The notes under the pieces were generated by a model. It was given only the letters and a program-made list of their open reading frames with translations, did not search any database and was not told the DNA's origin. Source: Candidatus Bathyarchaeota archaeon (GTDB lineage: Archaea; Thermoproteota; Bathyarchaeia; Bathyarchaeales; Bathycorpusculaceae). From it: DNA of 33,615 nucleotides. The stretch lies in the NCBI GenBank assembly GCA_025059195.1, contig JANXDU010000025.1, positions 1 to 33,615 on the forward strand, given 5' to 3'. The position numbers were made by a program, and so were the translations under genes. Within the stretch, counting starts at the first letter, position 1, and each line of letters starts with the position of its first letter. Of the stretch, positions 15,123 to 22,462 are shown piece by piece.

Positions 15123-15373
15123 GCATTTTCTCGAATTGCAATTGAGGCTACAATTGCTGTCGCCAAAAGCAAAACCAGAACACCTGTTTCATGCTCGTTG
15201 CGGATGTATGTTGTGTGGAAGACGCAGTTGTCGTTGCCCGTTTTCGTATAACTGGCATTAAAAGCCTCTCGAACATGAAATCGTTCCCCTCAGTTCTCAC
15301 CGTAGGGGTTGGAGGCATATACTGACGCGGAGACCAGTAATAGCAGTATTGCCAGCCATGCCCTTGCCTACAT
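15119..15373 (-). pseudogene. Decayed small envelope protein gene with two in-frame stops
   Basis: On the minus strand an 85-codon frame runs from ATG at 15371-15373 to TAG at 15119-15121, interrupted by TAG at codon 2 (15368-15370) and TGA at codon 28 (15290-15292). Reading through both gives a plausible small exported protein. It has an N-terminal signal segment (ARAWLAILLLLVSASVYA), a polar middle with an N-A-S glycosylation sequon, and a C-terminal hydrophobic helix (TGVLVLLLATAIVASIAI). Both stops are one substitution from sense codons and no frameshift is needed. The terminal TAG shares 4 bp with the purB stop, the same geometry as three other convergent pairs here, which supports former gene status. 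Alternatives are stop-codon recoding or a chance open frame. Confidence 0.5.
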
Positions 15374-15519
15374 CTTTCACTTTACTTGACCAATCCTTCA
15401 GTATTCTTGAGAAAACGCTTGAATTCGCAAACCCTTTTCAGAATATTTGGCCAAATTCAGCGAAGCACCTTTATTGCATAAAAATTTCTACAAAACTTTT
15501 ATGTTTCTCGGAATGGAGG
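15374..15519. other. Gap between the decayed gene and hel308
   Basis: This AT-rich stretch, together with the pseudogene, fills the 397 bp between purB and the end of hel308. On the minus strand it contains TATA-like runs (CATAAAAG, ATTTTTATGC) that could once have driven the decayed gene. I see no RNA gene or convincing ORF in it. Confidence 0.4.
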
Positions 15520-17748
15520 TTAATATTCGGTTAGCGCTTTTTGTTTCCATTCTTCTTTTTCGATTTTTTCCCATTCCTCTTTTTTAACGAAGCCGCCAAC
15601 TTGCTCCTTAATCTTTCTCGCCAGTTTTGGCCCAATTAGCGGCAGACTCATCAAGTCCTCGATTGGGACATGTTTCAAGTCTTCAATTGTCTTGTATCCG
15701 GCGTTGTATAGTATGCGTCCGCGCACTCTGCCTACGCCTTCTAAGCGGACTATTGGCAGAAGCTCCGTTTTCACGCCCTTTTCAACCCTTTCCATTAGTT
15801 CGCTGGCCAATAGTGGGATTTGCTTGTTGCCGAAAAGCACCGCCAGCTCGCGGGTGGCGTAGAGCAACCATCTAGCGCTTTCGATGGTTCTGTATAAGTC
15901 GCCGGGTTGAACGCGGAACTTTTCTATTATTTCGTCTTCGCTGGCTTCTTCAATCCAAGCCTTTAAAACCATGGCTGTTTTAACCTCGCCTAGAAACTGC
16001 TCGTAAGCTATGCGGTTTTCCCATTCGTCTGGAACCGGCACCATAAACTCGTCGCGGCGTTCTTCTAGGTAAACAGCCATCGTGTCCAGTTCGCTTGTGT
16101 ATGGTCTTAGGATTGGTCCCATGTCTGGTGTGTGGCAAACCATGTGGAGGAGGCTGAAATCGGTTAAAAGCGGAGGCTTCTGCCGTAAAGCGTTGCGGAT
16201 TATGACGGCTGAAACCGGGTCTATGTAAAGTTCGCTGACACGTTTGCCGAACCTTGTAGCGTAAATGTTGACGCCGCTTACGTCTATCATCTCCTCATCA
16301 TAAAGGAACTTGAGAATTTTGGCAATCATGCCTCTGATGGCTGCCACGTCGTACTGATGGGCGTAGAAAGTTTTTCCGAAAAACTCGTAAATGCCCGCCT
16401 CGGTGTGGGCGTAGTCAGCCGCTATTGTGGCTAAAACGTGGCTGCGCAAAACCCGCTCTACGGCAAGCCTAGACCATATGCGTTCAGGCTTGGCTAACAC
16501 GTAGCTTTCCATTAAATAGTCGGCTTCTTCAGCTGTTCTCGCCACAATAACAGCTTCGCCTATCCTATCATATTTTGGTCTTCCAGCCCGGCCGCACATC
16601 TGCTTGTATTCCAAAACGCTTATGGGGTAATAGCCATACCCCGGCTCATAACGCCTATAATCATATATTATGACGGTTCTGGCTGGGAGGTTTACGCCAA
16701 AAGCCAAGGTGGGTGTGGCGGTTAAAACCTTGATTTTGCCTTCGCGGAACGCGTCCTCAACTATTTTCCTGTGTTCGCCCCCTAAACCAGCATGATGGAA
16801 AGCGACACCACGCTTGACAAGCTCGGCTAAAAGCTCGCTTATCCTTGTTTTTTCACCGGCGCTCAGAACCCGTTCAGCCTCGCGCATCAAAGCTCTCTTC
16901 GCGGGCTTTGATAACGCTTCCTCTATTTTCTTGGCTGTTTTCTTTGCCAATGCCACAGCGCTTTTCCTTGTAGCTGCAAAGATTAAGGCTTGCCCGCCAG
17001 TTTTTACTGTGTGCAAGGCCAAATTTATGGCTGGGTTTTTCGCTTCCTTCTCGATTTTTCTTGTTTCGCCATCCTTGAACTGAATCTCGTTGTAAAGCAT
17101 CACACCTTCCCTAAGAACTATGGGGCGCCACTCAGTGGTTACGTAGCCCGCATTAAGCCAGCTTGCGACTTCCTCCACGTTGTTTATGGTGGCGCTTAAA
17201 GCCAATATTTGGATTTCTGGATTTGTCTGCATAAGCCTCGCCAGAACCACTTCAAGGGTTGGACCCCGCTCCACCTCGTTGAGCAAGTGCACTTCATCTG
17301 CCACCACAAGGCTGACCTCGTCCAACCATTTGGCTTTATGCCTCAAAAGCGAGTCCACCTTCTCGTTGGTAGCCACAATAATGTCGTAACGCTCAAGCCA
17401 CGGATCAGAGCTATCATAGTCGCCGGTGGAAATGCCGACGTTTACCCGTTTGCCGTCAGGCTTTATGATGACCGAATACTTCTTGAACTCCTCGTATTTC
17501 TCGTTGGCCAAAGCCCTCAAAGGCGTCAAATAAAGGACTTTGCCGTCCTCCTCGAGAATATGTTTAAGCGCGCAAAGCTCCGCAACCAAAGTCTTGCCAG
17601 AAGCCGTCGGACTGGCTAAAACAAGATTCCGCTTCTCCAAGGCGCCGGCTTTTATGGCTTCATCTTGTGGAGGATAAAGCTCCACAATTCCAGACTTAAC
17701 CAGAACTTCTTTAACCGACTCCGAAATTGGCAGTTCTGTTATTTTCAC
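15520..17748 (-). CDS. hel308: Hel308 (Hjm) DNA helicase
   Basis: A 742-residue superfamily 2 (Ski2-like) helicase. Q-motif LYPPQ is at 24-28, motif I ASPTASGKT at 45-53, motif Ia TPLRALANEKY, motif II DEVH at 151-154, motif III SAT at 185-187, motif V TPTLAFGVNLPAR and motif VI QMCGRAGRP. A winged-helix and ratchet domain follow, and the C-terminal helix-hairpin-helix (LPLIGPKLARKIKE) is near residue 710. It unwinds lagging-strand-like forks and acts in replication restart and recombination. The start is GTG at 17746-17748 with no clear ribosome binding site; a TATA-like GTTTTAAATG lies about 50 nt upstream. It is transcribed alone, divergent from the sulfur operon. Confidence 0.95.
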   Translation of the reverse strand: MKITELPISESVKEVLVKSGIVELYPPQDEAIKAGALEKRNLVLASPTASGKTLVAELCALKHILEEDGKVLYLTPLRALANEKYEEFKKYSVIIKPDGKRVNVGISTGDYDSSDPWLERYDIIVATNEKVDSLLRHKAKWLDEVSLVVADEVHLLNEVERGPTLEVVLARLMQTNPEIQILALSATINNVEEVASWLNAGYVTTEWRPIVLREGVMLYNEIQFKDGETRKIEKEAKNPAINLALHTVKTGGQALIFAATRKSAVALAKKTAKKIEEALSKPAKRALMREAERVLSAGEKTRISELLAELVKRGVAFHHAGLGGEHRKIVEDAFREGKIKVLTATPTLAFGVNLPARTVIIYDYRRYEPGYGYYPISVLEYKQMCGRAGRPKYDRIGEAVIVARTAEEADYLMESYVLAKPERIWSRLAVERVLRSHVLATIAADYAHTEAGIYEFFGKTFYAHQYDVAAIRGMIAKILKFLYDEEMIDVSGVNIYATRFGKRVSELYIDPVSAVIIRNALRQKPPLLTDFSLLHMVCHTPDMGPILRPYTSELDTMAVYLEERRDEFMVPVPDEWENRIAYEQFLGEVKTAMVLKAWIEEASEDEIIEKFRVQPGDLYRTIESARWLLYATRELAVLFGNKQIPLLASELMERVEKGVKTELLPIVRLEGVGRVRGRILYNAGYKTIEDLKHVPIEDLMSLPLIGPKLARKIKEQVGGFVKKEEWEKIEKEEWKQKALTEY

Positions 17749-17945
17749 TTAGACACGCCTTTGGGCTTTTCCCACCGCACACTAAAGACAAACACCATTT
17801 AAAACATTATTGAAACCCAAACCTTAGTTTATGACCTAAAATAGAATTTCTAAATGGGTGAAATCCATAGGAAGGGCCACTGTCAGCTTTTTCCAAAGCC
17901 GATATGTCTGGATCCAGCCACAAATATGAATAATGTCATAACACT

Positions 17946-17978
17946 AGGTTGGAATAGCTTTTTCTATTAGCTTAACCT
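17946..17978. promoter_or_regulatory. Interrupted inverted repeat upstream of the sulfur operon
   Basis: The arms AGGTT (17946-17950) and AATAG (17953-17957) pair with CTATT (17964-17968) and AACCT (17974-17978), around a short T-rich centre. The element ends 10 bp before the TATA box at 17988-17995. It is placed like an operator or activator site for the iscS operon; no matching regulator gene is obvious nearby. Confidence 0.45.
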
Positions 17979-17987
17979 ATTATTGAG

Positions 17988-17995
17988 TTAAAAGC
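17988..17995 (+). promoter_or_regulatory. TATA box of the iscS-iscU-sufS operon
   Basis: TTAAAAGC lies 22-29 nt before the ATG at 18017, so initiation would be at about 18015 and the mRNA leaderless or nearly so. No strong ribosome binding site precedes the ATG. Confidence 0.5.
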
Positions 17996-18016
17996 TTTAG
18001 ATGGACTTGAAGGGTC

Positions 18017-19240
18017 ATGGTGGAAAACGTTAGGGAACTTCTTAAAGCCCATGAAGGGCTGAAACATGAAGTTTACTTGGACATAGAGAACTCAAGCTTC
18101 GTCCCAGAAGAAGTTGTTGAAGCTATGCTTCCCTACTTCCACAGGCGCGCTTATGGCAATCCAACACTTACCCACAAGCCGGGGTGGGAAGCCTACGAAG
18201 CCATAATGGAATCCGCCCAAAAAATCGCCCGCTATTTAGGCTGTAAAAGCCTTGAAGAGGTCAATTTCACGCCTGGCGAGACGGAAGCCAACAATCTCGC
18301 CTTGTTGGGTGCAACCCTTTTGATGCGGGGGAAACGCGGGAAAATTGTGATTTCCGAGATTGAGCCCTTAAGCGTCATACATGTGGCTGAAATGCTTACA
18401 AAGTATGGCTTCACGGTGGTTAAGGTGCCCGTGAACAGTGAAGGTTTCGTAAACCTTGAAAAGCTGAAGGAAACCGTGGACGGTGAAACGGTTCTCGCAA
18501 GCTTCTCCACAGTGAACCACGAAATTGGGACCGTCCAGCCCATAGAAGAAATAGCCGAAATCGTTAAGGACAAAAACCCCAACGCTATAGTTCACACAGA
18601 CGCCTCGGACGCTTATGGAAAAATTCCCTTAAACGTGCGGGAAAAAGGCGTGGACATGGCTACAATAAGCAGTTACAAAATCCTCGGCCCCCGGGGAATT
18701 GGCGCCCTATACGTGAAGGAAGGCGTAAACATCGAAAGAATACTGGAAGGACAAATCGGCACCCAGAAACTATGGCCCGGAGTGGAAAACACGCCCCTCA
18801 TAGTTGGTTTTGCGAAGGCCTCCGAAACGGTTTTCGAAAACTTTGAGGGAAACGTTGACCACATGCGGAGGCTCCGCGACAAGCTCATCGAAGGCATAAC
18901 GGACACAATACCAGAGGTGAAGCTTAACGGACCGAAAGGCGAGAAAAGGGCGCCCGACAACGTTAACATGAGTTTTCTGCGCTGTGAAGGGGAAGCCCTA
19001 ACCATCGAGCTAAGCCTAAACGGCGTGTATGTTTCAAGTGGAAGTGCATGCACAAGACGCTTGCTACAGCCAAGCCACGTGTTAATCGCCATAGGCAGAA
19101 AATTCGAAGAGGCTCATGGAAGCATTCTCATGAAGGTTACACGGGTTCATACCGAAGCGGACATAGACTATGTGTTGGAGGTTTTGCCCAAAGCTGTTGA
19201 AAGGCTTAGGGGCATAACAGGCTCAACGGTGGTGGAATAG
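18017..19240 (+). CDS. Divergent NifS/IscS-type cysteine desulfurase
   Basis: A 407-residue class V aminotransferase-fold PLP enzyme. Retained features are the Schiff-base lysine K221 in SSYKILGPRGIGALYV, D195 in HTDAS, the GETEANN phosphate-binding turn and a catalytic-loop cysteine C345 in SSGSACT. Several residues conserved in IscS are changed. The PLP-stacking histidine (E. coli H104) aligns with P117 in EIEPLSV, the hydrogen-bonding Gln (Q183) with D198 in ASDAYGK, and SGHK reads SSYK. The GGQERGxRxGTEN loop reads QIGTQKLWPGVEN. Catalysis may be altered or partner-dependent. It is the first gene of a tight operon with IscU (2-bp gap) and SufS, so it most likely feeds sulfur to IscU or regulates that complex. 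The alignment is by eye. Confidence 0.85.
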   Translation: MVENVRELLKAHEGLKHEVYLDIENSSFVPEEVVEAMLPYFHRRAYGNPTLTHKPGWEAYEAIMESAQKIARYLGCKSLEEVNFTPGETEANNLALLGATLLMRGKRGKIVISEIEPLSVIHVAEMLTKYGFTVVKVPVNSEGFVNLEKLKETVDGETVLASFSTVNHEIGTVQPIEEIAEIVKDKNPNAIVHTDASDAYGKIPLNVREKGVDMATISSYKILGPRGIGALYVKEGVNIERILEGQIGTQKLWPGVENTPLIVGFAKASETVFENFEGNVDHMRRLRDKLIEGITDTIPEVKLNGPKGEKRAPDNVNMSFLRCEGEALTIELSLNGVYVSSGSACTRRLLQPSHVLIAIGRKFEEAHGSILMKVTRVHTEADIDYVLEVLPKAVERLRGITGSTVVE

Positions 19241-19242
19241 CC

Positions 19243-19746
19243 ATGTCGCGGGTTCCCTTACCTTACAGCCAAAAAATCCTTGAACTGTTCAGAAACCCCA
19301 AGAATTTGGGAAAAATGGAGGACGCTACAGTTTCGGCGGTGGCTGGTAACCCTCAATGTGGAGACATGATAACCTTCTACTTGAAAATCAACGACCAAGA
19401 CATCATTGAAAAAGCGACCTTTGAAAGTTATGGGTGTGCCGCCAACATAGCCACCTCAAGCATAGTGACCGAAAAAATCAAGGGAATGAAACTTGAAGAT
19501 GCTTGGAAAATCACGTGGAAAAGCGTAGCCGAAGAGGTGGGCGGGTTGCCCGCTGTGAAATTCCACTGCGGCGTATTAGCCGTCGGAGCCTTGAGACGAG
19601 CCATCCGCGCCTATTACCAAAAAAAACAGCAAACTCCAGTGTGGCTTCCTAAAGAACTAACTTTCGAAGAAAAACAAGCACTGGAAGAAGAGGAGCTGGC
19701 GAAAATCCTCGCAAGAAGAATGCGAACGGCAGAGGAAGGCACGTAA
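19243..19746 (+). CDS. iscU: IscU/SufU-type Fe-S cluster scaffold
   Basis: A 167-residue IscU-like scaffold on which [2Fe-2S] and [4Fe-4S] clusters are built. The three ligand cysteines are C39 in GNPQCGD (with the conserved D41), C65 in SYGCAANIATSS and C109 in AVKFHCGVLA, where H108 is the additional ligand of IscU. No SufU-type insertion between the second and third cysteines is apparent. A charged C-terminal tail of about 40 residues extends beyond the usual 125-130-residue IscU. It follows the first desulfurase by 2 bp and precedes SufS by 1 bp, so all three are likely translated in a coupled manner. No HscA/HscB or SufBCD genes are in the window. Confidence 0.93.
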   Translation: MSRVPLPYSQKILELFRNPKNLGKMEDATVSAVAGNPQCGDMITFYLKINDQDIIEKATFESYGCAANIATSSIVTEKIKGMKLEDAWKITWKSVAEEVGGLPAVKFHCGVLAVGALRRAIRAYYQKKQQTPVWLPKELTFEEKQALEEEELAKILARRMRTAEEGT

Positions 19747-19747
19747 A

Positions 19748-20986
19748 ATGTTTGATCCCTACAAGATTAGGGAAGACTTCCCAATTCTTAAGCGGAAAAT
19801 AAACAATCACCCGCTCATCTACTTTGACAATGCAGCAACATCCCAAAAGCCGAAACAGGTCATCGAAGCTGTAAAGGAGTTTTACGAAAAACACAACGCC
19901 AACGTTCATCGTGCAGTGCACACATTATCTATGGAGGCAACGGAGCTTTACGAGGAAGCCCATGAAGAAATCGCCAAATTCATAGGCGCCGAAAGCATGG
20001 AGGAAATAGTCTTCGTTAGAGGAACAACAGAAGCCATAAACCTCGTCGCCTACTCGTGGGGGCTCCACAACCTCAAACGAGGCGACGAAGTCCTTACAAG
20101 CCTCATGGAGCACCACAGCAACATTGTTCCATGGGAAATCCTCTCAAAGATAAAAGGTTTCAAGGTCAAATACGCCGACGTCAACCCAGACGGCACACTA
20201 AGCCAAGAATCCCTAGAAGAGAATCTAACCTCCAAAGTGAAGCTTGTCTGCATAACTCACGTCTCAAACGTGACAGGTGTCGTAAACGACGTTAAAACTA
20301 TTGCGAAACTTGCCCACGAGAATGGCGCTCTCGTGTTTGTGGACGGAGCCCAATCCGTGCCCCACATGCCGGTGGACGTCCATGAGTTAAACTGCGACTT
20401 CTTAGCTTTTTCTGGACATAAAATGCTCGGACCAACAGGGATAGGCATCTTATATGGTAGACGGGAGCTTCTCGAAAAAATGGAGCCCTTCCACGGCGGC
20501 GGCGAAATGATTAGGGAAGTTTCCTTTAACCCCGAGAAACAGCGGTGCACAATTTCGTGGAACGATTTACCATGGAAATTTGAGGCTGGAACCCCAAACA
20601 TCTGTGGAGCTGTTGGCTTAATGGCAGCCGTGAAATACTTGAGGGCTCTTGGGATGGAAAATGTGAAAGCCCACGAATGCGCCTTAACGGACCACGCCAT
20701 GAAACGCTTAGAAGAATGCCCAAAAATCACGGTTTATGGTCCCAAGGACGTTAGGTCAAAATGCGGAATAATACCCTTTAATGTTGAAGGGTTCAACTCC
20801 CACGATGTAGCCTTACTATTAGACAGTTATGGCATAATGATAAGAAGCGGTTTCCACTGCGCCCAACCCCTCCACCAAAAATTCAAAATTCCATCATCCG
20901 CAAGGGCCAGCTTCTACATCTACAACACTCGGGAAGAAATAGACCGCTTTATCGAAGCCTTAAAGGAGATTGAACAGGCTCTATGA
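19748..20986 (+). CDS. sufS: SufS-type cysteine desulfurase
   Basis: A 412-residue group II cysteine desulfurase that removes sulfur from cysteine and holds it as a persulfide. All signatures are canonical: FDNAATSQKP at 26-35, HHSN at 122-125 with the PLP-stacking H123, DGAQSVPH at 199-206, SGHKMLGPTG with Schiff-base K225, and RSGFHCAQPLH with catalytic C371. This contrasts with the divergent desulfurase two genes upstream. The ATG lies 1 bp after the iscU stop. The end overlaps the next small gene through ATGA. It probably supplies sulfur to IscU, or to another acceptor such as a thiolation pathway. Confidence 0.95.
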   Translation: MFDPYKIREDFPILKRKINNHPLIYFDNAATSQKPKQVIEAVKEFYEKHNANVHRAVHTLSMEATELYEEAHEEIAKFIGAESMEEIVFVRGTTEAINLVAYSWGLHNLKRGDEVLTSLMEHHSNIVPWEILSKIKGFKVKYADVNPDGTLSQESLEENLTSKVKLVCITHVSNVTGVVNDVKTIAKLAHENGALVFVDGAQSVPHMPVDVHELNCDFLAFSGHKMLGPTGIGILYGRRELLEKMEPFHGGGEMIREVSFNPEKQRCTISWNDLPWKFEAGTPNICGAVGLMAAVKYLRALGMENVKAHECALTDHAMKRLEECPKITVYGPKDVRSKCGIIPFNVEGFNSHDVALLLDSYGIMIRSGFHCAQPLHQKFKIPSSARASFYIYNTREEIDRFIEALKEIEQAL

Positions 20987-21261
20987 CCGCGGGCGCAACC
21001 CTAGAAAAGTACATAGCAAGAATTGAGGAAGCATGCGGCGAGGAAAAAGATGTCATAGTTCACTTCAAATATGAGAAAAAGGATGAAGCAATCTCGAGGA
21101 TACTTAAAAGGGCAAAAGTGGAAAGAACGGTCGCTGGAATAATTTTTGACTTAACCTACAAGGGTTTTTCCATTCGTCTCTACAACACTGGAAAAGCCAT
21201 ATTTAAGAAAATGAAAGAGAAAAACCAAGCACAAGAGGTTTTGGCTGAGCTTTTGTTGTAG
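20983..21261 (+). CDS. Unknown 92-residue protein of the sulfur operon
   Basis: A small protein coupled to sufS by an ATGA overlap, so almost certainly co-translated. It is charged and predicted alpha/beta. An N-terminal helix (LEKYIARIEEACGEE) is followed by a strand, the helix EKKDEAISRILKRAKVERTV, two strands (IIFDLTYKGFSIRLYNTG) and a final helix ending ELLL. It has a single cysteine near the N-terminus (CGEE). I do not recognise a family. The strand-strand-helix end weakly recalls half of a TBP-like fold, but this is an impression only. Position suggests an accessory to the desulfurase/scaffold complex, for example a sulfur acceptor or regulator. Confidence 0.75.
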   Translation: MTAGATLEKYIARIEEACGEEKDVIVHFKYEKKDEAISRILKRAKVERTVAGIIFDLTYKGFSIRLYNTGKAIFKKMKEKNQAQEVLAELLL

Positions 21262-21299
21262 TTTTGTGGCTAATTAAGCGTATTGAATCGCAAGAAGTA

Positions 21300-21310
21300 A
21301 TATTTAAATC
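21300..21310 (+). promoter_or_regulatory. TATA element before the MoxR-like gene
   Basis: ATATTTAAATC in the 93-bp gap would start transcription near 21330. A strong AAGGAGGG ribosome binding site (21338-21344) follows, 10 nt before the TTG at 21355. The MoxR/VWA pair therefore appears to have its own promoter separate from the sulfur operon. Confidence 0.5.
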
Positions 21311-21354
21311 GCATATAAACAAATAAACCAATTGAAAAAGGAGGGAACGCCCCT

Positions 21355-22437
21355 TTGTCTTACGGCAAACAGAAACTAGAAGAAAAACCAGCGGTAACCG
21401 TCGGTTTCGGGTATCAAGGCGGAAGGAAAAAACAAGCCAACGCTAAAATTGTCACAGAAGAACAAACAAGAACAGCATTCAAAGACACAAAAATATCTGT
21501 TTCAATAACGAAAACAGCGGCCGTTGACGAAGACCGATACGTCGAGTTAAAGAAAAAATACCGCATAGACAAGTACGACCTTCACCCCGGCTACGTTTTC
21601 CCAGAGTCAGTGCGTTCCCTCATACCGAGAAACACTCCGGAATACGTGGACAGAGGCTTCAACTATGTTGAGCGAATAGTCCGCGCCCTATACTATTTCA
21701 AACAGTGCGCCCTAGTTGGCCCCAGCGGCACCGGAAAAACCCACATCGTGTATCTGATTGCTGAGCTTTGCGGGTTGCCCATATGGGAGATAAACTGTGG
21801 TCTTCAAACATCCTCTTACGACTTGTTTGGCAGATACATAGGCCTTGGAAAGGAGAACTGGGTTGACGGTCAAATAGTGATGTGGTGCCGGAACGGCGGC
21901 ATCCTCTATTTGGACGAGGCAAACATGATGAAACAGGACATTGCTTCAAGGCTTAACCCCGTTCTGGACACTAGAGGCCATATAGTCCTAACCGAGAAAG
22001 ACAACGAAATAGTGCATAGACATCCCTACGGCTACTTGATAATCTCAATGAACCCCTTTTCAGCGGAGTTCGTTGGAACGAAACCCCTAAACGCAGCCTT
22101 AAGAAGACGCATGTCCGTCTGGATAAACTTTGACTACTTAAGCGTAGGCGACAGAATAGCCCAAGAAGAAATAGAGCTAATCGCGAAAAGAAGCGGCGTA
22201 GACATGAAAACCGCCGAAAAAATCGTCCGTGTAGGCGCTGAACTTCGAAGACAATACAAAAACGGCGACCTGCCTTATGGACCTTCTCCCGGCGACTTGA
22301 TAAACTGGGCAACCTTGGTAGCTGACGGTTGCCCGCCTATAGACGCTGCTGTTGAAACAATTGTTGGAACAACAAGCGACGATGTGGAAGTTCAGGCGGC
22401 AGTAAAACGCATAGTTGAGTCCATATTCAGCTCCTAA
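21355..22437 (+). CDS. MoxR/CbbQ-NorQ-type AAA+ ATPase
   Basis: A 360-residue AAA+ ATPase. About 110 residues precede the core. Walker A is GPSGTGKT at 122-129, Walker B ILYLDEAN at 183-190, sensor 1 IISMNP at 229-234 and an arginine cluster ALRRRMSVW at 248-256. The ATPase lid follows. This type works with VWA-domain proteins in metal insertion, activation or remodelling of target enzymes (family knowledge), and the next gene is such a partner. The start is TTG at 21355 with AAGGAGGG upstream; no better start exists. The N-terminal 60 residues are basic and glycine-rich (GFGYQGGRKKQANAK) and may be disordered. The remodelling target is unknown. Confidence 0.9.
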   Translation: MSYGKQKLEEKPAVTVGFGYQGGRKKQANAKIVTEEQTRTAFKDTKISVSITKTAAVDEDRYVELKKKYRIDKYDLHPGYVFPESVRSLIPRNTPEYVDRGFNYVERIVRALYYFKQCALVGPSGTGKTHIVYLIAELCGLPIWEINCGLQTSSYDLFGRYIGLGKENWVDGQIVMWCRNGGILYLDEANMMKQDIASRLNPVLDTRGHIVLTEKDNEIVHRHPYGYLIISMNPFSAEFVGTKPLNAALRRRMSVWINFDYLSVGDRIAQEEIELIAKRSGVDMKTAEKIVRVGAELRRQYKNGDLPYGPSPGDLINWATLVADGCPPIDAAVETIVGTTSDDVEVQAAVKRIVESIFSS

Positions 22438-22462
22438 TAAAACGTTTTAAGTGGGGTAAATC

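Noticed and set aside
15349-15534. Plus-strand open frame across the purB-hel308 gap
   Set aside because: No ribosome binding site, low-complexity composition, and it overlaps both the minus-strand pseudogene and the hel308 end.
17828-17941. TTATGAC...GTCATAA inverted repeat about 100 bp apart, possible miniature element
   Set aside because: Seven bases only, no flanking target duplication and no internal structure; chance is likely in AT-rich DNA.
20257-20730. Long antisense open frame inside sufS
   Set aside because: It lies wholly within a strongly supported gene and its translation has no domain; it is a by-product of the sense codon usage.
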